Assembly: GCF_000688455.1 (NCBI RefSeq)
Contig: NZ_JIAL01000001.1
Location: 1,643,001 to 1,707,000, forward strand
Source of the DNA: Pseudacidobacterium ailaaui
GTDB taxonomy: Bacteria; Acidobacteriota; Terriglobia; Terriglobales; Acidobacteriaceae
Direction: 5' to 3'
Length of the DNA stretch: 64,000 nt
The notes under the pieces: generated by a model
Databases searched by the model: none
The model's input: the letters and a program-made list of their open reading frames with translations, nothing else
Told to the model about the DNA's origin: nothing
Part shown: positions 35,724 through 45,166 of the stretch, piece by piece
Layout: each line of letters starts with the position of its first letter
Position numbering within the stretch: position 1 is the first letter of the stretch
Position numbers and translations under genes: made by a program

Positions 35724-36797
35724 TTGAAGCCTACACCAGTCATGCATTCTGCCCTTTCCGCATCTGCGCCTGAAGCGGCCCCTTCGCCGGCACAGGCAGG
35801 GCTGCGGGTGGTGGCCCTCGGCGGGGGCACCGGTCTTTCTACGCTGCTGCGAGGGCTGAAAAAATATGCCCCGCCGGCAGGTGCACCCGCGGAAGATCAT
35901 TCCGGGCCAATTCGCGACCTGGCGGCGGTGGTTACGGTCACCGACGATGGAGGGTCCAGCGGACGCCTGCGCAAGGACTTCAACATGCTTCCTCCGGGCG
36001 ACCTGCGCAACTGCATGGTGGCGCTCTCTGAGGACGAGCACCTGCTTTCCCGCCTATTCAGTCACCGGTTTCAGTCTGGAGGCGATCTCGAAGGCCACAG
36101 CTTCGGTAATCTTTTCGTGATTGCGCTCACCGAGATGACCGGGGACTTTGCAGAAGCGGTCCGGCTTTCGGCGGAGATCCTGGCCACGCGCGGGCATATT
36201 TATCCGGCGACCACGGCCAACGTCACTTTGGCCGCAGAGATGGACGATGGCGAGATCGTGCGCGGAGAAACCAGAATCACGGCGTGTCGGAAGCAGATTG
36301 TTGAGCTGACCATGGAGCCGCCGGATGCGGCGCCCCTGCCGGAGACGCTGCATGCGATTGCTCATGCCGACCTGATTACGGTCGGGCCTGGCTCTCTCTA
36401 TACCAGTGTCATCACAAACCTGCTGGTGCGGGGAATCCCGGAGGCCCTGGCCCAGGCGCGGGGCCTGCGTGTCTACATCTGCAACCTGATGACCCAGGCC
36501 AATGAAAGCCTGCATCTCACAGCATCGCAGCACATCGAGCGCATCTATGAACACACTGGGATGCCGGTTTTTGATTACGCACTCATCCATACGGGTGAGG
36601 TCTCAGAAGTGCTGCGGCAGCGCTACGCTGCAGAAGGGGCCGAGCCAATCCGCCCCGACATTGAGCGGATTGAAGCCATGGGGATCCGCTGCATCACCGG
36701 CGATTTTGCTGCTGAAGGCGATGTTCTGCGTCATGATTCCGAGCGCGTGGCCAAGCAGGTCCTGGATCTGGCGCTCAAAGCCAGGGCCGGGCGCTGA
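35724..36797 (+). CDS. yvcK: YvcK/CofD-like protein (gluconeogenesis factor family)
   Basis: 357 residues with the YvcK signature VVALGGGTGLSTLLRGLKKY, VTVTDDGGSSGRLRKDF, GDLRNCMVALSE, HSFGNLFVIALTEMTGDF and VGPGSLYTSVITNLLV. B. subtilis YvcK binds UDP-sugars and is needed for growth on gluconeogenic carbon and for normal cell-wall synthesis. An Ala/Pro-rich stretch of about 25 residues precedes the core. The TTG at 35724 has GGAG 9 nt upstream; an ATG at 35742 is the alternative. The usual neighbours rapZ and whiA are absent. Confidence 0.9.
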   Translation: MKPTPVMHSALSASAPEAAPSPAQAGLRVVALGGGTGLSTLLRGLKKYAPPAGAPAEDHSGPIRDLAAVVTVTDDGGSSGRLRKDFNMLPPGDLRNCMVALSEDEHLLSRLFSHRFQSGGDLEGHSFGNLFVIALTEMTGDFAEAVRLSAEILATRGHIYPATTANVTLAAEMDDGEIVRGETRITACRKQIVELTMEPPDAAPLPETLHAIAHADLITVGPGSLYTSVITNLLVRGIPEALAQARGLRVYICNLMTQANESLHLTASQHIERIYEHTGMPVFDYALIHTGEVSEVLRQRYAAEGAEPIRPDIERIEAMGIRCITGDFAAEGDVLRHDSERVAKQVLDLALKARAGR

Positions 36798-36852
36798 GTG
36801 CCTTTGCTGTACTGAGAGGGTATTTCTCCCTGTGCTTCTAAAATAGATTGCT

Positions 36853-39774
36853 GTGACGGCTATATCTGGGCTCCCTGTCCTGAACAACACAGTCCATTCG
36901 CATGAGAGTTTCCGCGCTTCGCAGGAGCTGGAGAAAAGGCTGCGGGCCGTGGTCCGCGGCGAGGTGCGTTTTGATGCCGGCTCCCGTGCGCTGTACGCGA
37001 CCGATGCCTCCAACTATCGGCAGGTGCCGATTGGGCTGGTGGTTCCGCGGGACGCAGAGGACGTCATCGCTGCCCTGGCCTGTTGTCGCGAATTTGGCGC
37101 CCCGGTATTGGCGCGGGGTGGAGGGACGAGTCTGGCTGGACAGTGCTGTAACGTTGCCGTGGTGCTTGATTTTTCCAAGTACATGCGCGGCATCCACTGG
37201 CTTGATCCGGAGAGGAAGCTGGCGCATGTGGAGCCTGGCATCGTGCTGGACCGTGTCCGTGAAGCGGCCGAGGAGCACCATCTGACCTTTGCCCCGGACC
37301 CGGCCACCCACAGCCGGTGCACGCTGGGAGGCATGATTGGCAACAACTCCTGCGGCGTCCATGCCCTGATGGGCGGCAAGACGGTGGACAACATTCATTC
37401 GCTCGATGTGCTGCTGTATGACGGGACGCGCATGACGGTCGGCGCGACGCCGGAAGAGGAGCTGCAAGCCATCATGGCTGCAGGCGGCCGCAGGGGCGAA
37501 ATCTATGCGGGGCTGCGCCGTATCCGTGACCAGTATGCGGAGCTGGTCCGCCAGAAGTTTCCACGCATTCCGCGCCGCGTTTCTGGATACAACCTGGACG
37601 AACTGCTACCGGAAAACGGCTTTCATGTAGCGCGTGCTCTGGTGGGGACCGAAGGGACCTGTGTGACCGTGCTGGGGGCCACGCTGCATCTGACGCCCAG
37701 CCCTCCGCACCGCCGCCTGGTGGGACTCGGCTTCGCCGACCCCTTCATCGCGGCCGACCATGTTCCGTTTGTGCTGGAATGGAAGCCCATCGGGCTGGAG
37801 GGCTTCGATGGAATGCTGGTGGACTTCATGCGCCGCAAGCGATTGGCGCTGGATGACATCACGCTACTGCCGGAAGGTCGCGGCCATCTGCTGGTCGAGT
37901 TCGGAGGCTGGACGCCGGAAGATGCCGAGGCCCAGGTCGATCGCTTTCTGACAGCAGTCAAGGAAGTCCCCACGCAGGCGCGCCGGTATACACAGGAAGA
38001 AGCGCCGCGGGTCTGGCATGTGCGCGAATCGGCGCTTGGCTCAACGGTATTTGTTCCCGGTGAGCCGCACGGATGGGAAGGCTGGGAGGACTCTGCTGTT
38101 CCGCCGGAAAAGCTGGGCGCGTATCTGCGGGAAATTTTTCATCTCCTGGACGAGTTTGGCTATCGCACGCCGATGTATGGGCATTTCGGGCAGGGCTGCG
38201 TGCATATGCGCATCAATTTTGACCTGGAGAGCGGGGCGGGCATTGGCAAATTCCGCGCCTTCCTCGACCGCGCAACGGACATCGTTCTGAAGCACGGAGG
38301 CTCGATCTCCGGCGAGCACGGTGATGGGCAGGCGCGCGGGGCGCTTTTGCCAAAGATGTTTGGCCCGGAGCTGATGCAGGCCTTCCGCGAATTCAAGGCG
38401 CTGTGGGACCCCGAAAACAGGATGAACCCCGGCAAGATGGTCGATCCGGTTGCCGTCTATGAGCCGCACGAAAATCTGCGCCTGGGGGCGGGCCATCGTC
38501 CGGCAAAACCAGAGACCTACTTCCAGTTTCCCCAGGACCAAGGCTCATTTGGCGAGGCCACGCTGCGCTGTGTGGGAGTGGGAGCATGCCGGAAGCAGGG
38601 GCCGGGAACGATGTGCCCGAGCTATATGGCGACGCGCGAAGAGATGCACTCTACGCGCGGACGCGCGCATCTTTTGTGGGAGGCGCTCGAAGGCGGAGTG
38701 CTCACGAAGGGATGGGACGACGACCACGTGCGGGAAGCTCTGGACCTGTGCCTTTCCTGCAAGGCCTGCAAGAGGGAGTGCCCCGTCAACGTGGACATCG
38801 CAACATACAAGGCCGAGTTCCTGGCCCACTATTATGAGCGCCACCGCCACCCCCTGCGCGACTATGCCTTCGGGTTCATGGACCGCTGGGCACATCTGGC
38901 TTCGGTGCTTCCTGGTCTCACGCCGCGGCTTGCAAACCTGCCGCTACGGCTGCCCGGTGTGAGTGACATGGCCAAGGGCCTGCTTGGCATCGCTCCACAG
39001 CGCAGGCTGCCGCGTTTTGCACCCCGCAGCTACCAGAGCGGATTGAGAGAAAACAACCGTCCTGCGCAGGTGCTACTGTGGCCTGATACCTGGAACAACT
39101 ACTACCATCCAGAGGTGCTTGCTGCCGCCCGCCAGGTGCTTGAGGATGCCGGATTCTCTGTTACCAGCCCGAAACGGCATGTCTGCTGCGGGCGGCCTTT
39201 GTACGACTTCGGATTTCTTCGCCAGGCCCGCGCTTATCTGGAAAACACCCTGCGCCTCTTCGCCCGGGAGATTGATGCCGGAATGCCTTTTGTCTTTCTG
39301 GAGCCGAGCTGCGCCAGCGTCTTCCGCGATGAGCTGCAGAATTTTTTCCCGTCCGATGCGCGCGCCCGGCGGCTGGGAGAGCAGTCTTTGCTGCTCAGCG
39401 AGTTTCTGGTCCGGCACGCGCGGGAATACCGACCACCCTCGCTGGCCGGCAGACGCATCCTGCTGCATGGCCACTGTCACCACAAATCGCTGATGAAGAT
39501 GAGAGATGAAGTGGCGCTGCTCCATGCGGCGGGCGCCGAAGTCGAGCTGCTTGATTCAGGATGCTGCGGCATGGCCGGCCCATTCGGTTTTGAGAGGGAA
39601 AAGTACGAGATTTCGCAGGCGCTCGGCGAGCGTGTCCTGCTGCCGGCCGTGCGTCAGGCGGCCCCGGAGACCTGGATCGTGAGCGACGGCTTCAGTTGCC
39701 GCGAGCAGGTGGCGCAGAGCACAGAGCGGCGTGCTCTGCACCTGGCCGAGGTGCTGGCGGCGGGATCGCGCTGA
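36853..39774 (+). CDS. FAD-linked oxidase/Fe-S protein, YdiJ-like (D-2-hydroxyacid dehydrogenase)
   Basis: A 973-residue fusion. FAD_binding_4 domain (VLARGGGTSLAGQCCN, LGGMIGNNSCGVHAL), FAD-oxidase C domain (YGHFGQGCVHMRINFD, SGEHGDGQARG), Fe-S region (VGVGACRKQGPGTMCPSY and LCLSCKACKRECPVNV) and two CCG-type cysteine motifs (VCCGRPLYDFG, GCCGMAGPFGFE). This order matches E. coli YdiJ, a D-2-hydroxyglutarate dehydrogenase; a D-lactate-type substrate is also possible. The start is GTG at 36853. TAAAAT ends 8 nt before it and no Shine-Dalgarno is visible. Confidence 0.9.
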   Translation: MTAISGLPVLNNTVHSHESFRASQELEKRLRAVVRGEVRFDAGSRALYATDASNYRQVPIGLVVPRDAEDVIAALACCREFGAPVLARGGGTSLAGQCCNVAVVLDFSKYMRGIHWLDPERKLAHVEPGIVLDRVREAAEEHHLTFAPDPATHSRCTLGGMIGNNSCGVHALMGGKTVDNIHSLDVLLYDGTRMTVGATPEEELQAIMAAGGRRGEIYAGLRRIRDQYAELVRQKFPRIPRRVSGYNLDELLPENGFHVARALVGTEGTCVTVLGATLHLTPSPPHRRLVGLGFADPFIAADHVPFVLEWKPIGLEGFDGMLVDFMRRKRLALDDITLLPEGRGHLLVEFGGWTPEDAEAQVDRFLTAVKEVPTQARRYTQEEAPRVWHVRESALGSTVFVPGEPHGWEGWEDSAVPPEKLGAYLREIFHLLDEFGYRTPMYGHFGQGCVHMRINFDLESGAGIGKFRAFLDRATDIVLKHGGSISGEHGDGQARGALLPKMFGPELMQAFREFKALWDPENRMNPGKMVDPVAVYEPHENLRLGAGHRPAKPETYFQFPQDQGSFGEATLRCVGVGACRKQGPGTMCPSYMATREEMHSTRGRAHLLWEALEGGVLTKGWDDDHVREALDLCLSCKACKRECPVNVDIATYKAEFLAHYYERHRHPLRDYAFGFMDRWAHLASVLPGLTPRLANLPLRLPGVSDMAKGLLGIAPQRRLPRFAPRSYQSGLRENNRPAQVLLWPDTWNNYYHPEVLAAARQVLEDAGFSVTSPKRHVCCGRPLYDFGFLRQARAYLENTLRLFAREIDAGMPFVFLEPSCASVFRDELQNFFPSDARARRLGEQSLLLSEFLVRHAREYRPPSLAGRRILLHGHCHHKSLMKMRDEVALLHAAGAEVELLDSGCCGMAGPFGFEREKYEISQALGERVLLPAVRQAAPETWIVSDGFSCREQVAQSTERRALHLAEVLAAGSR

Positions 39775-39936
39775 GAGGCCGTGCCGTTTGGCCGATGCAG
39801 TCGGGCGGTATATCATCAGAAATTGGGGTGTTACTCCCCCGCGATTCCGGCACAGACCCTCAAGCCTGCTTTTCGTTCCAGTCATCTGAACGCTCCAGCC
39901 GCAAGAGGGAAAGTGTGCAAAGCAGGCATTAGGGTG

Positions 39937-41253
39937 ATGCGAGCAAAGACAGCGGTCGTACTGGGCGCCCAGTGGGGCGATGAAGGCAAGGGCAAGATTG
40001 TAGACGTGCTTTCCGGCGGATTTTCTGCCGTGGCGCGCTATGCCGGCGGGCACAATGCCGGCCACACGGTCATCATTGGTGGTCAGAAGTTTATTCTGCA
40101 GCTGATTCCCTGCGGCATTCTGCGTCCTGGCTGCAAGGCCGTCATCGGCAATGGCGTGGTGCTGGACCCCATGGCCTTCCTAAAGGAAGTGGGCAAGCTG
40201 CGCGAACTGGGCGTGGACGTGGACCGGCATCTGTTTGTCTCCAACCGCGCACAGGTCATTCTGGAATACCATCGCATGATCGAGCTGGCGGCCGAGAGTG
40301 CTCCCGGACGGCAGAAGATCGGCACGACCAGCCGCGGCATTGGCCCTGCGTATGAAGACAAGATGGCCCGCAATGGCCTGCGCGTGGTGGACCTGCTGAA
40401 TACCAATCTGCTGAAGACGCACATTGAAAACGCCTGCCACGAGAAAAACACGATTGCGAATGCGCTCTTTGGGGCCAAGCCCCTCGATCCCGCCAAGATG
40501 TACGATGAGTACGCCAAGGCGGCCGAGCAAATTGCTCCCTTTGTGACCGATACGGCTGCGCTGCTGAACAAGACCATCAGCGAAGGCGGCAGCGTGATGT
40601 TCGAGGGTGCGCAGGGAACCATGCTCGACATCGACCACGGAACGTATCCGTTTGTGACTTCGTCGTCGGCGACTGCAGGCGGGGCCGTTACCGGCACCGG
40701 GGTGGGGCCGACGAAGATCGGCACCGTGATTGGCGTGACCAAAGCCTATGTTACGCGGGTGGGCGAAGGGCCTTTTCCGACGGAAATCTTTGACGGCGCC
40801 GGCGAAACGCTGCGCGCCCGCGGGCAGGAGTTCGGCGCGGTGACCGGGCGTCCGCGGCGCTGCGGATGGCTCGACCTGCCGCTGCTGCGCTACTCCAACC
40901 AGATCAACGGGACCGAGTGGCTGGTTGTCACGAAGCTCGACGTGCTCGACACCCTGGAAGAAATTCCGGTCTGCACCGGTTACAAGATCAACGGCAAGCT
41001 GGTGGAGACGATGCCGGCCGATGTCCGTGGACTGGAAGCCATTGAGCCTGTCTATACCAGGCTGAAAGGCTGGCAGTCCTCAACCGAAGGCATTACGGAG
41101 TTTGAGAAGCTGCCAAGGCTGGCGCAGGAGTATCTGCGTTTTCTGGAGAAAGAGTCGGGGGCAAAAATCGGAATGATCTCCACCGGCCCGGACCGCGACC
41201 AGACCATGCTGCTGCCGGAGTTTGCTGCGGCGCTCGCAGAAATACGCGGATAA
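39937..41253 (+). CDS. purA: Adenylosuccinate synthetase
   Basis: First committed step from IMP to AMP, joining aspartate with GTP hydrolysis. The 438-residue protein starts MRAKTAVVLGAQWGDEGKGK with the phosphate-binding loop, then AGHNAGHTVI, GTTSRGIGPAYEDK, FEGAQGTMLDIDHGTYPFVT, VTGRPRRCGWLDL and ISTGPDRDQT. I used the ATG at 39937, where the family begins; the frame is open 156 bp further upstream but that part is not conserved sequence. GCAGG lies 10 nt upstream. Convergent with lipA. Confidence 0.97.
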   Translation: MRAKTAVVLGAQWGDEGKGKIVDVLSGGFSAVARYAGGHNAGHTVIIGGQKFILQLIPCGILRPGCKAVIGNGVVLDPMAFLKEVGKLRELGVDVDRHLFVSNRAQVILEYHRMIELAAESAPGRQKIGTTSRGIGPAYEDKMARNGLRVVDLLNTNLLKTHIENACHEKNTIANALFGAKPLDPAKMYDEYAKAAEQIAPFVTDTAALLNKTISEGGSVMFEGAQGTMLDIDHGTYPFVTSSSATAGGAVTGTGVGPTKIGTVIGVTKAYVTRVGEGPFPTEIFDGAGETLRARGQEFGAVTGRPRRCGWLDLPLLRYSNQINGTEWLVVTKLDVLDTLEEIPVCTGYKINGKLVETMPADVRGLEAIEPVYTRLKGWQSSTEGITEFEKLPRLAQEYLRFLEKESGAKIGMISTGPDRDQTMLLPEFAAALAEIRG

Positions 41254-41284
41254 CGGGAAACGGTCCCGAAGCTGGCGGCAATTC

Positions 41285-42202
41285 CTACTGAAGGACGGTT
41301 ACGCCGGAAGCATTGGCCTGCTCGTGCGCATGGTAGGATGAGCGCACCAGCGGGCCGGACTCCACATGGCGGAAGCCCATCTTGAGCGCCTCCTGCTTCA
41401 TGAAAGCGAACTCATCCGGAGTATAGTAGCGGGCCATGGGCAGGTGGTCCCTGGAGGGCCGCAGGTATTGCCCGATGGTAAGCACATCGGTCCCCACTGC
41501 CGCCAGGTCGCGGTAGACCTGCAAGAGCTCCTCCATCTCCTCACCCAGGCCAACCATCACGCCGGATTTGGTGGTAATCGTCGGGTCCTGCTCCTTGGCG
41601 TATTCGAGCAGGCGAAGCGTACGCTCATATCGTGCGCCCGAGCGGACTGCGCGATAGAGCCGCGGTACGGTTTCGGTGTTATGGTTAAGGATCTCCGGAC
41701 GTGCTGCAACGACCGTACGGATGGCCTCTTCATTTCCCTGAAAGTCGGGAACCAGCACTTCCACCTGGCATCCGGGTGCCTGTTTGCGGATCTCCTCGAT
41801 CACCATGGCGAAGGCGCGCGCGCCGCCGAGGATATCGTCGTCGCGATTCACGCTGGTGATCACAGCAAACTTCAGTCCCAAAGTCGCGACCGCTTCGGCC
41901 ACACGGCGCGGCTCATCAAAGTCAATGGCGTCGGGACGGCCCTTGGGTACGGCGCAGAAGCCGCATCGCCGCGTACAAGTGTTGCCCAGCATCATGAAGG
42001 TGGCCGTGCGATGGTTCCAGCATTCGCCGATATTCGGGCAATGGGCCGACTCGCAGACCGTATGCAGATGGAGGCTGCGCGCCAGCTTCTTAAGATCGTG
42101 ATAGTTGTCGCCCATCGGGGCGCGGGCCTTCAGCCATTCAGGCTTGGGGGCGGGCTTGCGGGGAGCAAGATCAATCTGTACCAGTTCGACGGCTGTGGCC
42201 AT
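41285..42202 (-). CDS. lipA: Lipoyl synthase
   Basis: Radical-SAM enzyme that inserts two sulfurs into octanoylated domains of 2-oxoacid dehydrogenases and GcvH. 305 residues with the auxiliary-cluster motif CESAHCPNIGEC (about 50-61), the radical-SAM CTRRCGFC (about 76-83) and the C-terminal VRSSYHA serine ligand. The ATG at 42202 is preceded by AAGG and by TACAAT 11 nt upstream. lipB is not adjacent. Confidence 0.97.
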   Translation of the reverse strand: MATAVELVQIDLAPRKPAPKPEWLKARAPMGDNYHDLKKLARSLHLHTVCESAHCPNIGECWNHRTATFMMLGNTCTRRCGFCAVPKGRPDAIDFDEPRRVAEAVATLGLKFAVITSVNRDDDILGGARAFAMVIEEIRKQAPGCQVEVLVPDFQGNEEAIRTVVAARPEILNHNTETVPRLYRAVRSGARYERTLRLLEYAKEQDPTITTKSGVMVGLGEEMEELLQVYRDLAAVGTDVLTIGQYLRPSRDHLPMARYYTPDEFAFMKQEALKMGFRHVESGPLVRSSYHAHEQANASGVTVLQ

Positions 42203-42224
42203 GGCAACCTTCTATTGTACAAGG

Positions 42225-44429
42225 TCATTCGGACGGGCCTTTTTTCTCGGGCAGTACAGGGAAAGAAAAGCGCGGGTAATAAACCAGGTCCATCGTGGCG
42301 CGGCCTTCTTTGATATGGAAAGCCTGGTCCACTGCAACATGGGAAAAGACCTGCGTGGTCTTTGAGACGGGCCAGAAAATCTCCAGTTTCTCAATGGAAG
42401 CGGCCTTGCCCACTCCAATATGCTGGCGCAGGGGATTTCCTCCAAAACTGGAGCCATATCCCACGGTGCGATACACATGACGTACCGTGCCCTGATCGCG
42501 GAAGGTCAGCGCAATGCGTGCTCCAAAGGCTGCGCGGTTGGTCTGTACGCCTTCCAGCTTGAGTGTGATCCAGTGGTTACCGTGTCCGGGATTGCGATAG
42601 AGGACCGGCTGGTAGGTGTCGCCGGGAAATGCGCCGCCCATCTCTTCAATGACGTCTTCGTTGCCGTTGTTTTCGATGTCGGCAAAGGCGATGCCATGGC
42701 CTTTCTGCAGGTGGCCAAATCCGCCTGATGTTGTCACATCCTGAAAGTCCTTGCCGTTGTGGTTGCGAAACATGCGATTGGGAAGCAGTGCTTCATATTC
42801 CGGCTCTCCGGTACCGAGATAAATGTCGAGCCAGCCATCGTTGTCGAGATCGCCAAAGTTTGCGCCCATGGGAAGGATGGCGCGGTCAAGATGTGCTTCC
42901 TTTGCGACTTCTCTGAATGTTCCATCGTGATGGTTGAGATAAAGACGCGGCGTGCCAGCGCGAAAAGGGTTTCCAACTTCAAAGGCCCCTACGTCGTTCA
43001 GAGTGAAAGCGTAATAGCCAAGGTCAACGATATCGGGCCATCCGTCGTTGTTGTAGTCGAAAAACCACGCAGCAAAATGGTCGCCATGGTCTGACAGCTG
43101 CGCCTGCGCCGTCACATCCGTAAATCTGCAATTGCCTCCGGGAGCGGTCTCGTTGCGAAAGAGATGGTTGTCGCCGCCCTTGACGGAGACATAAAGGTCC
43201 GGGCGCCCGTCGTTGTTGTAGTCTCCCCAGGCCACGCCCTTTACATATCCGAGGTTGGCCAGCCCGCACTGCGCGCCCATTTCCGTGAATGTACCGTCGT
43301 GGTTGTTGTGGAAAAGCAGCGACGGTCGCGATTCGCGGCCGATGAAGAGGTCGAGCCAGCCGTCATTGTCATAATCCGCCCAGGCCGCCGTCTGCGTAGG
43401 TCCGTTGTAGAGCAGCCCTGCTTCCTCTGTGACATCATCGAATGTTCCGTTGCCGTTGTTTTTCAAAAGCGACACAGGATATTCGCCGAACTTGTCCCAC
43501 CATCCCCCGCGCAAGACCAACACATCAGGATGGCCGTCATTGTTGTAGTCGGTCTCCACGATGTTGAGGCCGCCGAGTTCGCCGATGAGGCCTGCCTGGC
43601 GGGTGCGATCGCTGAAAGTCCCATCGCCGTTATTGTGGAAGAAGCGTATCTGGTCCAGCGGACCGGACGAGGAAAGCACCACATCCAGCAGGCCGTCGCC
43701 ATCAAAATCGTCCACAAGGATGCCCCCGGCATGTTCTGTTACTCCCAGGTTCGCCTGCGGGGCCACATCTGGAAATTCACCAATGTCATCTTCAGAGGCA
43801 AAGCGGCTTTCCGGAACGAGCCACTGCTTGGGTACCTTCGCCGGATACTGTCCCAACTGCATGTAAGCAATGTTCAACAGCCATCGAGAAATGTCGTCCT
43901 TCGCATCATGCTGCAGAAGCCAGGTGTATTCGCGCACCGCGCCTTCGGCCCCGCGCGTCCGCATATGCACGCCTGTGCCTTTGATGGGGAAAATGCAGGA
44001 CTTCTGCATGTGCATGTCATTACAGTTTTCTTGCTCGCCCAGACGCAGATAGGCGATGGCAAGACTTCTGTGCCAGTCGCGCTCGGCTTCGGGAGGCAGA
44101 CGCAGGCCGCGCTGGCGGACGAAGCTGCCAAGCTGTTCGAGTTCGTCGACCGACGCGGCGCTGTCTCCGGCGCGCAAAAGCTCTTTGCCCAGTTCCAGAC
44201 GAACGGTGAACTGTTGTTCCGGGGTCAGGTCTTTCTGTAACAGTGCGCGATAGTATCGCGTGCGCTCGGAAGGCTTGTTCGGATCGCTCTTCCAGTCGCT
44301 CTGCGCATAGATCCGGCGGAGCCGCGCCTCCATCTTCGCTGTTCCCGGCGACTGATAGAACCCCGCCTGCTGTGGCACCGCGGCCGCAGCCGCTCCGATG
44401 GCAAGGGAAAGGAACAGCGCGTAACGCAT
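42225..44429 (-). CDS. CRTAC1-type FG-GAP/ASPIC-UnbV repeat protein, exported
   Basis: 734 residues: signal peptide (MRYALFLSLAIGAAAAAVPQQ), a helical TPR-like N-terminal part (about 30-200) containing CNDMHMQKSCIFPI, then FG-GAP/VCBS repeats with calcium-binding-like DxDxDG loops (VDDFDGDGLLDVVL, TDYNNDGHPDVLVL, ADYDNDGWLDLFIG, GDYNNDGRPDLYV, DLDNDGWLDIYLG) and a C-terminal ASPIC/UnbV domain (RAFGARIALTF-like, EKLEIFWP). A probable extracellular beta-propeller; function unknown. TAAAGT lies 7 nt before the ATG. The small membrane protein and cytochrome c genes lie just upstream on the same strand. Confidence 0.88.
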   Translation of the reverse strand: MRYALFLSLAIGAAAAAVPQQAGFYQSPGTAKMEARLRRIYAQSDWKSDPNKPSERTRYYRALLQKDLTPEQQFTVRLELGKELLRAGDSAASVDELEQLGSFVRQRGLRLPPEAERDWHRSLAIAYLRLGEQENCNDMHMQKSCIFPIKGTGVHMRTRGAEGAVREYTWLLQHDAKDDISRWLLNIAYMQLGQYPAKVPKQWLVPESRFASEDDIGEFPDVAPQANLGVTEHAGGILVDDFDGDGLLDVVLSSSGPLDQIRFFHNNGDGTFSDRTRQAGLIGELGGLNIVETDYNNDGHPDVLVLRGGWWDKFGEYPVSLLKNNGNGTFDDVTEEAGLLYNGPTQTAAWADYDNDGWLDLFIGRESRPSLLFHNNHDGTFTEMGAQCGLANLGYVKGVAWGDYNNDGRPDLYVSVKGGDNHLFRNETAPGGNCRFTDVTAQAQLSDHGDHFAAWFFDYNNDGWPDIVDLGYYAFTLNDVGAFEVGNPFRAGTPRLYLNHHDGTFREVAKEAHLDRAILPMGANFGDLDNDGWLDIYLGTGEPEYEALLPNRMFRNHNGKDFQDVTTSGGFGHLQKGHGIAFADIENNGNEDVIEEMGGAFPGDTYQPVLYRNPGHGNHWITLKLEGVQTNRAAFGARIALTFRDQGTVRHVYRTVGYGSSFGGNPLRQHIGVGKAASIEKLEIFWPVSKTTQVFSHVAVDQAFHIKEGRATMDLVYYPRFSFPVLPEKKGPSE

Positions 44430-44457
44430 CAATCGAACTTTAGCACTGATGCAGCCA

Positions 44458-44793
44458 TTATCGCAGCCGCTCCAGCACTTCCGGCCGCACCAGGTAGAGA
44501 AAGAAGATCAGGTTCACCACCACCATGACGATTAGCTGCGCCTGGTGGAACCGGAAGACCATATATGTCCCATAACACAGAGAAAGGAACGCGGCGGACA
44601 GGGCCAGCGCCCAGCCCCATCGCCGTTGCTGCAGCAGGCCGCTGGCCGCAGCAGCAAAAAGCGCACACACGATAATGACCATCCAGGGAAAGCGGTGTGT
44701 GATGACTCCAAACAGTCCGATGCCGCACAGCAGCAGCAGCCACAGTGCGATGACGGCCATTCCTGGAAGTGGACCTGAGATTTCTTTGTTCAT
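44458..44793 (-). CDS. Small three- or four-helix membrane protein, unknown function
   Basis: 111 residues with hydrophobic segments at about 12-33, 36-53, 60-80 and 86-103. No recognised motif. The ATG overlaps the stop of the upstream cytochrome c gene by 4 bp (ATGA), so the two are translationally coupled. This suggests a membrane role next to the lipoprotein cytochrome. Confidence 0.75.
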   Translation of the reverse strand: MNKEISGPLPGMAVIALWLLLLCGIGLFGVITHRFPWMVIIVCALFAAAASGLLQQRRWGWALALSAAFLSLCYGTYMVFRFHQAQLIVMVVVNLIFFLYLVRPEVLERLR

Positions 44794-45143
44794 AACGTAT
44801 GCAGGTAAGCCAGAAGCGCCTGCAACTGCTCCTCGTCCATCGTATTCCCCATGGCGGGCATCATGCCGCGACCATGCTCAATGATATCGGTCACCCGATC
44901 ATCGTTCGCAGGAGCACCGTTGCGCAGATATTTCTTTCGATACAGCCCAAAGAGCCCCGGCCCGTTCAGGCCGGAGGTGCTGTCTACACGATGGCAGCGT
45001 GCGCAGCGTCCCACAAAGACCTGCCTGCCTTGCGCTTCCAAGGGAGTGAGCTGGTCCAGCGGCTTGGATGGCGGCAGAGAGGGGCCGCATCCCAGCGCCG
45101 CCAGGACCATCAGCAAAACAAACCACCATTGCATGCGAAGCAA
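44790..45143 (-). CDS. Cytochrome c, lipoprotein type
   Basis: 117 residues. N-terminal lipoprotein signal with lipobox LAALGC (about residues 14-19). A single c-type heme site CARCH near residue 48 and a distal Met in the MMPAMGNTMDEEQ segment place it in class I mono-heme cytochromes. It is probably anchored in a membrane and facing the periplasm as an electron carrier. The start is TTG with AAGGTGG 7 nt upstream; an in-frame ATG three codons later lacks one. Coupled to the downstream membrane protein. Confidence 0.85.
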   Translation of the reverse strand: MLRMQWWFVLLMVLAALGCGPSLPPSKPLDQLTPLEAQGRQVFVGRCARCHRVDSTSGLNGPGLFGLYRKKYLRNGAPANDDRVTDIIEHGRGMMPAMGNTMDEEQLQALLAYLHTL

Positions 45144-45166
45144 GCCAGGACCACCTTCTGATATCT

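Noticed and set aside
42800-43700. Regularly spaced similar DNA segments, at first sight array-like
   Set aside because: These are codons of the D-x-D-x-DG loops in FG-GAP repeats, not CRISPR repeats; spacing and sequence vary and the frame is coding. The same holds for 61900-62900.
43164-44240. 358-codon ORF on the plus strand, Val/Ala-rich
   Set aside because: Reverse complement of the FG-GAP repeat region; the repeats create open frames in several phases.
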